A stretch of DNA of 23,720 nucleotides from RSA11 sp965652565 (GTDB lineage: Bacteria; Actinomycetota; Thermoleophilia; Solirubrobacterales; 70-9), in assembly GCA_965652565.1 (NCBI GenBank), contig CBFGWL010000046.1, forward strand, positions 1 through 23,720, read 5' to 3'. A model generated the notes under the pieces. The model saw only the letters and a program-made list of their open reading frames with translations. It did not search any database and was not told the DNA's origin. The position numbers were made by a program, and so were the translations under genes. The number at the start of each line of letters is the position of its first letter. Within the stretch, counting starts at the first letter, position 1. This document shows, in pieces, positions 13,539 through 20,518 of this stretch.

Positions 13539-14354
13539 ATGCGAGTAGGAACGGCACGGCACGACGGCGGCCTCGTCCCCGTCGCGGTCGAGGGTGAGGA
13601 ACTGCGCGCGCTCGACGCGCCCACGCTCCTGGACTGGATCAAGGACGGGGGCTCCGGAGAGCCTGCCGGGGCACCGCTCGCGGGCGCGAGCCTCGCCGCC
13701 CCGCTCATCCCCGGCAAGATCGTCGCGATCGGGCTCAACTACCTCGATCACGTTCGCGAGAGCGACGGCGAGCCTCCGGAGCGGCCGCTCGTGTTCACCA
13801 AGTTCACCTCCAGCATCATCGGCGACGGCGAGGAGATCCAGCTCGACCGCTCGATCACACAGCGCGCCGACTGGGAGGTCGAGCTCGCCGTCGTGATCGG
13901 CAAGCGCATGCGACGCGTGTCAGTCGAGGACGCGCTCGGTTACGTCTTCGGCTACACGGTGGCGAACGACGTCTCGGCGCGCGACGTGCAGTTCAGCGAC
14001 GGCCAGTGGGTCCGCGGGAAGAGCCTCGACACGTTCTGCCCGCTCGGGCCGGTCGTCGTCACGGCCGACGAGATCCCCGACCCGCAGGCACTCGCGCTGC
14101 GCACCCGCGTGAACGGCGAGCTCGTGCAGGACAGCTCGACGGCGGAGATGATCTTCAACGTCGCCCAGCTCCTCTCGTTCTGCTCGCACAGCTTCCCGCT
14201 CGAAGCGGGCGACGTCGTGCTGACCGGCACCCCGTGGGGCTGCGGCGAGTTCATGGAGCCCCGCCGCTCGCTGCAGGACGGCGACGTGGTCGAGACCGAG
14301 ATCGAGGGCATCGGCACGCTGCGCAACCCGGTCGTGGAGCTGAACGCGACGTAG
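13539..14354 (+). CDS. Fumarylacetoacetate hydrolase (FAH) family protein
   Basis: The 271-residue protein carries the FAH-fold signature: GLNYLDH with H71, metal ligands E113 and E115 (DWEVELAVVIGK) and D144 (ANDVSARDVQF), then RGKSLDTFCPLGP and GDVVLTGTPWGCG. Family members cleave C-C bonds of beta-diketo acids, hydrate 2-oxo-pent-4-enoates, or decarboxylate oxo acids, usually late in aromatic or heterocyclic ring degradation. Next to a molybdenum hydroxylase it probably processes a ring-opened product. Specificity is not readable. The ATG at 13539 follows AAAGGAAGG. The stop codon lies at the edge of a tandem repeat region. Confidence 0.9.
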   Translation: MRVGTARHDGGLVPVAVEGEELRALDAPTLLDWIKDGGSGEPAGAPLAGASLAAPLIPGKIVAIGLNYLDHVRESDGEPPERPLVFTKFTSSIIGDGEEIQLDRSITQRADWEVELAVVIGKRMRRVSVEDALGYVFGYTVANDVSARDVQFSDGQWVRGKSLDTFCPLGPVVVTADEIPDPQALALRTRVNGELVQDSSTAEMIFNVAQLLSFCSHSFPLEAGDVVLTGTPWGCGEFMEPRRSLQDGDVVETEIEGIGTLRNPVVELNAT

Positions 14355-14470
14355 ATCGTCGCAGTCGCGGGGCGTTCCACGACCTCGCGATTGTGTGGGA
14401 TCAACCAACAAGATCGTGCGGTCGTGAGATTGCTCGCCGCGACTTCGCGATTGTGTGGGATCAACCAACA
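14353..14470. repeat. Two tandem units of about 60 bases between convergent genes
   Basis: A 38-base stretch at 14381-14418 recurs at 14441-14478, exactly 60 bases on, with two differences. The shared core includes GATTGTGTGGGATCAACC. Upstream parts of each unit (starting AGATCGT at 14353 and 14411) are related more loosely, and a third partial unit begins GGATCGT at 14471. Each core can form a small hairpin (TTGTGTGG with CCAACA). The sequence is noncoding and lies between the FAH-fold and M32 genes; it looks like a REP-type dispersed repeat. Confidence 0.8.
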
Positions 14471-14501
14471 GGATCGTGATCTCGCGAGATCACGGTCCTG
14501 T
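14468..14501. terminator. 34-base near-perfect palindrome, probable bidirectional terminator
   Basis: Bases 14468-14484 pair with 14485-14501 except for one T:G position, which is an allowed wobble in RNA. The centre, GTGATCTCGCGAGATCAC (14476-14493), is perfect. It lies between the convergent FAH-fold and M32 carboxypeptidase genes, 18 bases from the latter's stop. No U-tract follows on either strand. Confidence 0.55.
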
Positions 14502-14518
14502 GGCGCAGCGGCCTCGCC

Positions 14519-16024
14519 CTAGACGGCCGCGGCGATCTCCGCCTGCTTCGCCTCGAGCTGGGCGAGCAGCGGGGCGGCGTCGAGGGGCCCGCCCGTGATG
14601 CGCTCGATCATCTCGGCGGGCTCGAACTTGGCGCCGTGCCGGTAGAGGCGCTCGCGGAGCCAGTCGCGCAGCGGGACGAGGTCGCCGCGCTCCAGTTGCT
14701 CGTCCAGATCCGGCAGCTCCGCGCGGATCAGCTCCCAGAGCTGGCCGGCGATCACGTTGCCGAGGGAGTACGTCGGGAAGTAGCCGAAGATCCCCGCCGC
14801 CCAGTGGACGTCCTGCAGGACTCCCGAGGCGTCGTCGGGAACCTCGATGCCCAGGTACTCCCACATCCGCTGGTTCCACGCGTCCGGCAACTCGCGCGGC
14901 TCCAGCTCGCCGCTCACGAGCGCGACCTCGAGCTCGAACCGCAGGATGATGTGGAGGTTGTAGGTCACCTCGTCGGCCTCGACGCGGATCAGCGACCGCT
15001 CGACCCGGTTCGCCGCCCGGTAGAGGCGCTCGGCATCGACGTCGCGGAACGCGTCCGGGAAGAACTCGCGCAGGATCGGCAACAGGTGCGAGAGGTACGG
15101 ACGCGAGCGACCGACCCAGTTCTCCAGCAAGCGGCTCTGCGACTCGTGGAAGCCCAGCGAGAGCCCCTCGCCCACCGGCACCAGCGCGGCGAGCTCCGCC
15201 GGCACGCCGTTCTCGTACATCGCGTGTCCGCACTCGTGCAAGAGCGACCAAACGGCCATGGCGAGGTTGTCCTCGTCGTAGCGGGTGGTAATCCGCAAGT
15301 CCCCGGGCGCGATCGCGCTCATGAACGGGTGTGCCGTCGTGTCGAGCCGGCGCTCGTCGGCCGGGATCGGGATCCCGGCGAGGATGCGCTCAGCCATGGC
15401 GCGCTGGCGCTCCGCCGGGAACTCGCCCCGTAGAAACCCGTCGTCCTCCCCCGCGCCGGCGTAGCGGTCGACGAGCGGGCGCAGGCCGTCGCGCAGGGTC
15501 GCCAGGACGCGCTCGAGATCGGCGGTGGCGAGCCCTGGCTCGTAGTCGTCGAGGAGCGGGTCGTAGGGATGGTCGTAGGGCGCGAAGCACTCGATGTAGC
15601 GGCGGCGCAACTCGATCTGGCGCTCCAGGTGGGGCCGGAACGCCTCGAAGTCCGAGGCCGCCCGCGCCTTCACCCAGGCGTTCTCGCCGAGCGAGGACGC
15701 GCGTGCGAGCTCCCCCGAGAGCTCGGTGGGCACGCGCCGCGCCCGTTCGATCTCGCGGCGGGCCACCCGCACGAGGCTCGCGTCGTCGGAGTCGTAGGGC
15801 AGCTCGGCGACCTCATCGGCCGCGCGCTCGCACAGCGTGGCGAGCTCGTCTGCGGTGAGCAGCTCGTGTGCGAGCTCGGCGAGCGTCGCCTGCTGCTCGG
15901 CGCGGGCCGGGGCCCCGCCGGCGGGCATCATCGTCCGCTCGTCCCAGGCTGCCAAGCCGGCGGCGCGGTCGATGTTCTTGATGCGGGCGAGGCGGCTCTT
16001 GAGCTCATCGATGGCGCTGGGCAT
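14519..16024 (-). CDS. M32-family metallocarboxypeptidase (carboxypeptidase Taq type)
   Basis: The 501-residue protein has the full M32 set: zinc site HECGH at residues 263-267, HESQSRLLENWVGRS with E294 as third ligand, IRITTRY-like RITTRY before it, RVEADEVTYNLHIILRFELE, and the signature DVHWAAGIFGYFPTYSLGN. The length is as expected for the family. It removes C-terminal residues, with broad specificity except for proline, acidic and basic cases depending on the member, and acts in the cytoplasm in peptide turnover. The ATG at 16024 lies 6 bases after TACCTT on the minus strand, so the mRNA is probably leaderless. It is divergent from the luciferase-like gene by 35 bases. Confidence 0.95.
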   Translation of the reverse strand: MPSAIDELKSRLARIKNIDRAAGLAAWDERTMMPAGGAPARAEQQATLAELAHELLTADELATLCERAADEVAELPYDSDDASLVRVARREIERARRVPTELSGELARASSLGENAWVKARAASDFEAFRPHLERQIELRRRYIECFAPYDHPYDPLLDDYEPGLATADLERVLATLRDGLRPLVDRYAGAGEDDGFLRGEFPAERQRAMAERILAGIPIPADERRLDTTAHPFMSAIAPGDLRITTRYDEDNLAMAVWSLLHECGHAMYENGVPAELAALVPVGEGLSLGFHESQSRLLENWVGRSRPYLSHLLPILREFFPDAFRDVDAERLYRAANRVERSLIRVEADEVTYNLHIILRFELEVALVSGELEPRELPDAWNQRMWEYLGIEVPDDASGVLQDVHWAAGIFGYFPTYSLGNVIAGQLWELIRAELPDLDEQLERGDLVPLRDWLRERLYRHGAKFEPAEMIERITGGPLDAAPLLAQLEAKQAEIAAAV

Positions 16025-16030
16025 GGGTGG

Positions 16031-16053
16031 AAGGTATCGAGGCCGGGTACCTT
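16031..16053. promoter_or_regulatory. Face-to-face divergent promoters with identical -10 boxes
   Basis: AAGGTA at 16031-16036 and TACCTT at 16048-16053 form a perfect inverted repeat. Read outward, each is a TACCTT hexamer exactly 6 bases before a start codon: ATG 16024 on the minus strand and GTG 16060 on the plus strand. With 17-base spacing, each -35 position would fall on the other gene's start region, so the two polymerases could not easily bind together. Confidence 0.55.
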
Positions 16054-16059
16054 CGCCGC

Positions 16060-16815
16060 GTGGCGGTCAAGCGCGGCGTCCACATCGCACCCTTCGACGA
16101 GTTCGCCGAGCCGGGCGTCCTGGTCGAGCTCGCGCGCAGCGCGGAGGAGGCCGGCTGGGACGGCTTCTTCCTCTGGGACCACGTCGCCTACCGGCCCCCG
16201 GTGCGGGCGCTCGCCGATCCGTGGGTCGCGCTCGCGGCGATCGCGACGGCGACGGAGCGGGTGCGGATCGGGCCGCTCGTCACGCCGCTGTCGCGCCGCC
16301 GCGCCCAGAAGGTCGCGCGCGAGACCGTGACGCTCGACCGGCTCTCGCGCGGCCGGCTGATCTTCGGCGTGGGGCTCGGCAGCGATCGCAACGGCGAGCT
16401 CGAGCCGTTCGGCGAGATCGTCGCGCCGCGCGAGCGCGCGCGCCTGCTGGACACCGGCCTCGAGCGCCTCGCGTCGTTTTGGGCCGGCGAGTTCGAGCCG
16501 CCACCCCTGCAGCGACCGCGCATTCCGGTCTGGGTCGCAGGCCGGTGGCCGCGGCGCCGTCCCCTGGAGCGCGCCGCGCGCTGGGACGGCTTCTTCCCGA
16601 TCGAGCTGCCGGGTCCCGACGCGCTCGCGGAGCTCGTCAGCAGGATCCGCGAGCTGCGCGGTGGTTCCAGCGAGCCCTTCGACGTGGTCGTCGAGGTGGA
16701 TCCGGGTGAGCCCAGCGCGAGCTGGGAGCGGGCCGGCGCGACGTGGACGCTGACCAGCTTCGGCAGCAAGCCCGATCCAGCCCTGGTCCGTGAGGTGGTC
16801 GAAGCGGGGCCCTGA
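16060..16815 (+). CDS. Luciferase-like (LLM class) F420/flavin-dependent oxidoreductase
   Basis: The 251-residue product has the N-terminal barrel of the luciferase-like monooxygenase family: EEAGWDGFFLWDHVAYRPP (about residues 29-47), ATATERVRIGPLVTPLSRRRAQKVARETVTLDRLSRGRLIFGVGLGSD, and later IPVWVAGRWPRRRPLERAARWDGFFP. The DH motif and the VxPLsrRrP-like segment are common to F420-binding members in actinobacteria. It is shorter than the usual 290-340 residues. The GTG at 16060 is preferred over the in-frame GTG at 16027 because of the TACCTT box 6 bases upstream. Substrate unknown; F420 versus FMN cannot be settled by eye. Confidence 0.87.
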   Translation: MAVKRGVHIAPFDEFAEPGVLVELARSAEEAGWDGFFLWDHVAYRPPVRALADPWVALAAIATATERVRIGPLVTPLSRRRAQKVARETVTLDRLSRGRLIFGVGLGSDRNGELEPFGEIVAPRERARLLDTGLERLASFWAGEFEPPPLQRPRIPVWVAGRWPRRRPLERAARWDGFFPIELPGPDALAELVSRIRELRGGSSEPFDVVVEVDPGEPSASWERAGATWTLTSFGSKPDPALVREVVEAGP

Positions 16816-16837
16816 CGCGGCCGCGTCAGGGCGCTTC
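16801..16837. terminator. Long hairpin between the luciferase-like gene and tRNA-Asp
   Basis: CCCTGACGCGGCCGCGTCAGGG at 16810-16831 is a perfect 22-base palindrome, flanked by GAAGCG (16801-16806) and CGCTTC (16832-16837). The TGA stop of the plus-strand gene is inside the left arm. The hairpin is also immediately downstream of the minus-strand tRNA, so it can end transcripts from both sides. There is no U-tract. Confidence 0.6.
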
Positions 16838-16841
16838 GCAA

Positions 16842-16915
<74 letters not shown>

Positions 16916-16925
16916 GGCGGCAAGC

Positions 16926-16931
16926 AGTTTA
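16926..16931 (-). promoter_or_regulatory. -10 element for tRNA-Asp
   Basis: On the minus strand TAAACT lies 10 bases before the mature 5' end of the tRNA, in the gap after the GAF-GGDEF-EAL gene. A -35 partner is not obvious. Confidence 0.4.
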
Positions 16932-17002
16932 GGGGCTTCCCGCTTGAAGTTGCCTAGTCGCTCGGTGCGGCGGCCGCGAGGGACGTCCCAGGCGGCCGGA
17001 GT

Positions 17003-18877
17003 TCACCGGGCTGCGCTTCGCAGAGAGCTGATCGCGCCCTCGTCCGCCGCCGGATCGGTTGGCCCGAGCAGCCCGCTGCGCAGCAGGAAAGCGTCCGCCG
17101 CGCCGGCGTCCAGAGGCTTGGAGAGCAGGTACCCCTGGCCGAGCTCGCAGCCCAGCTCGAGCAGCCCGTCGCGCTGCTCGGCGCGCTCGATGCCCTCGGC
17201 GACGGGCCGCAGCTCGAACACGTCGGCGAGGTCGAGGATCGCCTTGAGGATGCGCGGGCGGGCGTCCGGCCGGGCGATCTCGTCGACGAAGGTCTGCGCG
17301 ATCTTCAGGTTGTCGAGCGGCAGGCCCTTCAGGTAGCGCAGCGACGAGTGGCCGACTCCGAAGTCGTCGACGGCGATCTCGATCCCAAGCTGCTTGAGCT
17401 CGGTGAGCCGGTGCGCGGCGGCAGCCAGGTCGAGGTCGTCCATGAGCACGGTCTCCGTGACCTCGAGAGTGAGGGCGGTCGGGTCGAGGTCGGTCGCCTC
17501 GAGCACCCGTGCAACGTCGCGGACGATGTGCGGGTCGCGCAGCTGGGCGCCCGAGAGGTTCACGCCCATCTTCAGGCCGGGGATCCCGGGGTACTTCGCG
17601 CGCCAGAGGGCCGCCTTCTGGCACGCCTCCCGCAAGACCCACAAGCCCAGGTCACGGATGCGGCCGCTCGCCTCGCACAGCGGAATGAAGCGATCTGGAG
17701 AGAGCACGCCCCGGGTCGGATGCCGCCAGCGCACGAGCGCCTCCAGGCCGACCACTGCGCCGGTCGTCATCCCGATGATGGGCTGATAGACGAGCGTGAG
17801 CTCGCTGTCGCGGATCGCGCGCTCGATCTCGACGTCGAGCTCGAGGCGCTCCACCGCGGCTTCATGCATGCTCGGCTCAAACGTCTCGAAGCGGCCCTTG
17901 CCCTGCTCCTTCGCCTGGTACATGGCGAGGTCGGCGTCGCGCAGGAGCGTCTCGGGATCGCTCGTCCCGGTCGCGACCCCGATGCTCGCGCTCACGCGCA
18001 CCGCCCGTCCGCCGAGATCCAGCGGCTCGTCCAAGGCGCCGAGCAGGCGCGCCGCGGCGCGCTCGGCGTCGTGGGGATCGGCGATCTCCTCGAGCAGGAG
18101 GGCGAACTCGTCGCCACCGAGGCGCGCGAGCGTGTCGGAGGGGCGCACGCACGCCGCCAGCCGGCTCGCCACCTCGACGAGGAGGGCGTCGCCGAGGCGG
18201 TGCCCAAGGCTGTCGTTCACTGTCTGGAAATCGTCGAGGTCGATGACGAGCACGGCCGCCGCCGCCTCCGATCGCTGGGCGCGCGCGATCGCGTGGATCA
18301 CGTGATCCACGAACAGCGAGCGGTTGGCGAGGCCGGTCAGCGAGTCGTGGAAGGCCTGGTGCGCGAGATCGTCGAGCGCGCGGGCGTGGTTGAGGGCGAG
18401 CGCGACGTGCTCGGCCAGGGCCGCCAGCGCGTCGTGGTCCTCCTCGCTGAAGCGGCGGTCGGCGTCGCGCGTGGCCACGCCGAGGCTGCCCGCGACCGTG
18501 CCGCGATCTGGAACCGGCGCGACGAGCCCGCCGCGCAGCCCCTCGGCCGCCCACTCGCGCGGGTCCAACTCGCCGTCGCCCTCGGTCGCGACGACGCTGC
18601 CGCGCTTGCGCGCGATGAACCCGGCGCCGTCTCCCTGGGCGCGCCTGCCCTCGCCGAGCAGCCGGTGCGCCGCGCCGCGCGAGGCCACGACGCTCGCCAG
18701 ATTCGGGTCCGCGGGGTCGCGGAGGCGCAGGATCACAACCTCCGCCGCGAGCACGTCGGCCGCGGTAGCCACGATCACGTCGAAGACCTCGTGCAGGGCG
18801 CGCTGGGCGACGATCGCCCGCTGCACCTCCAAGAGGCGCCCGACAAGTGCGTTGCGCTCTGCGTACCGGGATCCCAT
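17003..18877 (-). CDS. GAF-GGDEF-EAL cyclic-di-GMP signalling protein
   Basis: The 624-residue soluble protein has a GAF sensor domain (about 10-165), a diguanylate cyclase domain with intact GGDEF at 254-258 and an inhibitory RxxD site at 245-248 exactly five residues upstream. An EAL phosphodiesterase domain follows: E379-A-L, N440, E472/E475 (EVTE), D504-D505 (VDDFGVGHSSL), K525 and E561/E564 (VAEGIE). Both catalytic sets look complete, except that the usual LKID reads LKIA at 527, which may weaken hydrolysis. It could therefore make and break c-di-GMP, switched by a ligand of the GAF domain. No membrane segment. The ATG at 18877 has GGGGAG about 13 bases upstream, so the start is moderately secure. 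Confidence 0.93.
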   Translation of the reverse strand: MGSRYAERNALVGRLLEVQRAIVAQRALHEVFDVIVATAADVLAAEVVILRLRDPADPNLASVVASRGAAHRLLGEGRRAQGDGAGFIARKRGSVVATEGDGELDPREWAAEGLRGGLVAPVPDRGTVAGSLGVATRDADRRFSEEDHDALAALAEHVALALNHARALDDLAHQAFHDSLTGLANRSLFVDHVIHAIARAQRSEAAAAVLVIDLDDFQTVNDSLGHRLGDALLVEVASRLAACVRPSDTLARLGGDEFALLLEEIADPHDAERAAARLLGALDEPLDLGGRAVRVSASIGVATGTSDPETLLRDADLAMYQAKEQGKGRFETFEPSMHEAAVERLELDVEIERAIRDSELTLVYQPIIGMTTGAVVGLEALVRWRHPTRGVLSPDRFIPLCEASGRIRDLGLWVLREACQKAALWRAKYPGIPGLKMGVNLSGAQLRDPHIVRDVARVLEATDLDPTALTLEVTETVLMDDLDLAAAAHRLTELKQLGIEIAVDDFGVGHSSLRYLKGLPLDNLKIAQTFVDEIARPDARPRILKAILDLADVFELRPVAEGIERAEQRDGLLELGCELGQGYLLSKPLDAGAADAFLLRSGLLGPTDPAADEGAISSLRSAAR

Positions 18878-18911
18878 AACACCCAGGCGACTCCCCTAAG
18901 CCCCGGTTGCG

Positions 18912-18941
18912 AGTGTAGGTACCCAACGCTTCGCGTTGCAA
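18912..18941 (-). promoter_or_regulatory. Promoter of the c-di-GMP gene with an inverted repeat in the spacer
   Basis: On the minus strand TTGCAA (18941-18936), an 18-base spacer and TACACT (18917-18912) form a reasonable sigma-70 promoter. The spacer and -35 contain CAACGC-TTC-GCGTTG (18924-18938), a perfect inverted repeat, itself enclosed by CGGTTGC (18904-18910) and GCAACCG (18938-18944). A regulator bound there would cover the promoter. Confidence 0.4.
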
Positions 18942-18967
18942 CCGATAACCGGCTCATGGACGCGCGT

Positions 18968-18997
18968 TTGCCGAGCGGTTGACGGGGGTGGTTCAAT
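18968..18997 (+). promoter_or_regulatory. Promoter of the cyclopropane synthase gene
   Basis: TTGCCG (18968-18973), 18 bases, then TTCAAT (18992-18997) ends 6 bases before the ATG at 19004. There is no ribosome binding site, so the mRNA is probably leaderless. Confidence 0.45.
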
Positions 18998-19003
18998 CTC
19001 GCC

Positions 19004-20242
19004 ATGGACCCCCGCGACCAGCTCGCGCGGCGAGCGGTTCTGGCGTTCCTGGGCCGCCTGCGCGGTGGACGACTCACGGTGGTCGAGGGGGGTCGCACGC
19101 ACGAGTTCGGCGAGCCGCACGCGCAGCTGCGCGCGACCGTCTTCGTCGAGAACCCGCGCGCCTGGCGGCGGATGCTCCGCGGCAGCCTGGGCGCCGGCGA
19201 GGCGTTCGTGGATGGCGACTGGCGAACCGACGATCTCGTCGCCGCGCTGCGGATCGTGGTGCGCAACCTGCACTCGCTCGACCGCCTGCGCCGTGTCGCG
19301 CACCCGGTGACGGGACCGCTGCAGCGCGCCTTCGCGCGCGTGCCGGTCAACACGCTGCGCGGGGCGCGCGAGAACATCTCGGCGCACTACGACCTCGGCA
19401 ACGATCTGTTCGCCGCCTTCCTCGACGAGCGGATGATGTACTCGTGCGCCTACTTCGAGACGCCGGACGCGAGCCTCGAGGAGGCGCAGCTCGCGAAGCT
19501 GGAGCGCATCTGCTCCGCGCTCGAGCTCTCCCCCGACGACCACCTCGTCGAGATCGGCACCGGCTGGGGCGGGCTGGCGATCCACGCCGCGAGCGAATAC
19601 GGCTGTCGGGTCACGACAACGACGATCTCCCGGCGGCAAGCGGAGTACGCGCGGGCACGCATCGACGCCGAGGGGCTCGCCGATCGTGTCGAGGTGGTCG
19701 AGCGCGACTACCGCGAGCTTCCGGGCCGCTACGACAAGCTCGTCTCGATCGAGATGATCGAGGCCGTTGGCTGGCAGTACTTCGGCGAGTTCTTCAAGCG
19801 GTGCGCCGAGCTCCTACACGACGACGGCCTCATGTTCCTGCAGGCGATCGTGATCGCCGACGAGCTGTATGAGCACGAGAAGGCGGCACGCAGCTTCTCG
19901 AACACCCACGTCTTCCCCGGTGGCTGCCTGCCCTCGCGGCGGTTGATCCGCGAGCTCACCGCCGCGCAGGACCTGCGGGTGGTGAGCTGGGATGACATCA
20001 CCGCGCACTATCCGCCGACGCTGGCGGCCTGGCGGGAGCGTTTCAACGCCGCCGCGCCGCAGCTGCGCGAGCACGGCTACGACGAGCGCTTTGCGCGCCT
20101 ATGGAACTTCTACCTGGGCTCCTCCGAGGCGGGCTTCCTCGAGCACCGAATCGGCGATGTGCAGGCACTTTTCGCGAAGCCCGGCTACAGCAGGCGCAAG
20201 ACGGCGCAAACCGCATCAGCAAGCGGGGTTAGGGCGACCTAA
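19004..20242 (+). CDS. cfa: Cyclopropane-fatty-acyl-phospholipid synthase family methyltransferase
   Basis: The 412-residue protein transfers a methylene or methyl group from S-adenosylmethionine to unsaturated acyl chains of membrane lipids. Motifs are ISAHYDLGNDLF with DERMMYSCAYF (C148, matching the bicarbonate-site Cys of E. coli Cfa), the SAM loop VEIGTGWGG at 182-190, SIEMIEAVG with E253, and HVFPGGCLPS. The N-terminal 110 residues form the usual acyl-chain-binding domain. The position of E. coli His266 is Gln (LQAIVI), which I recall as common in one branch of the family. Methyltransferases making branched tuberculostearate-type lipids are an alternative. The start ATG lies 6 bases after TTCAAT. 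Confidence 0.92.
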   Translation: MDPRDQLARRAVLAFLGRLRGGRLTVVEGGRTHEFGEPHAQLRATVFVENPRAWRRMLRGSLGAGEAFVDGDWRTDDLVAALRIVVRNLHSLDRLRRVAHPVTGPLQRAFARVPVNTLRGARENISAHYDLGNDLFAAFLDERMMYSCAYFETPDASLEEAQLAKLERICSALELSPDDHLVEIGTGWGGLAIHAASEYGCRVTTTTISRRQAEYARARIDAEGLADRVEVVERDYRELPGRYDKLVSIEMIEAVGWQYFGEFFKRCAELLHDDGLMFLQAIVIADELYEHEKAARSFSNTHVFPGGCLPSRRLIRELTAAQDLRVVSWDDITAHYPPTLAAWRERFNAAAPQLREHGYDERFARLWNFYLGSSEAGFLEHRIGDVQALFAKPGYSRRKTAQTASASGVRAT

Positions 20243-20251
20243 GCGCGTTGC

Positions 20252-20257
20252 TAGCCT
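20252..20257 (+). promoter_or_regulatory. -10 element of a leaderless promoter for the small Cys4 protein
   Basis: TAGCCT ends exactly 6 bases before the GTG at 20264. No ribosome binding site exists in the 21-base gap after the cyclopropane synthase gene. Confidence 0.45.
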
Positions 20258-20263
20258 GCCCGG

Positions 20264-20458
20264 GTGGCAAAGACCAAAGAACCGCGGCTGGTCAAGACCA
20301 AGAAGAAGTGCTGTAAGTCCAGCCCGCGGTGCAAGCGCTGCCCCGCCGCGATGCGCAAGCTGGAGCGCCGCGGCCTCGCGACCCGGACGGGCAAGCGCCA
20401 TTACCTGATCTCCGTCGACGCCACGAAGAAGGACATCAAGCGCGCCCGCAAGCGTTGA
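20264..20458 (+). CDS. Small basic Cys4 protein, conserved in actinobacteria
   Basis: This 64-residue, Lys/Arg-rich protein has four cysteines in a tight cluster, C16, C17, C23 and C26 (KCCKSSPRCKRCP), able to bind zinc or an iron-sulfur cluster. A basic helix-like segment follows, with RKLERRGLATR and a C-terminal DIKRARKR. I recall similar short proteins with the KCC...RCKRCP pattern in many actinobacterial genomes, without a known function; nucleic-acid or ribosome association would fit the charge. It is shorter than most gene finders' comfort zone, but codon use and the TAGCCT-N6-GTG arrangement support it. Confidence 0.78.
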   Translation: MAKTKEPRLVKTKKKCCKSSPRCKRCPAAMRKLERRGLATRTGKRHYLISVDATKKDIKRARKR

Positions 20459-20518
20459 GCCGGGGGGCATGATTAGGCGCGTGACCGGCCGCTACGCAGC
20501 TGATCGAAAGGGGCGCGC

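Noticed and set aside
14353..14501. CRISPR array
   Set aside because: Only two 38-base copies with a short, partly related intervening sequence, no further units and no cas genes nearby.
17348..18982. Plus-strand open frame of 544 codons opposite the GAF-GGDEF-EAL gene
   Set aside because: The minus-strand reading contains intact GGDEF and EAL motifs, while this one has none and shows compositional bias only. Similar antisense frames at 128-1411, 1404-2765 and 6797-8440 were dismissed for the same reason.
18979..18984. TTGACG as the -35 box of the cyclopropane synthase gene
   Set aside because: It lies only 7 bases before the -10 candidate TTCAAT, far too close; TTGCCG at 18968 has a usable 18-base spacer.
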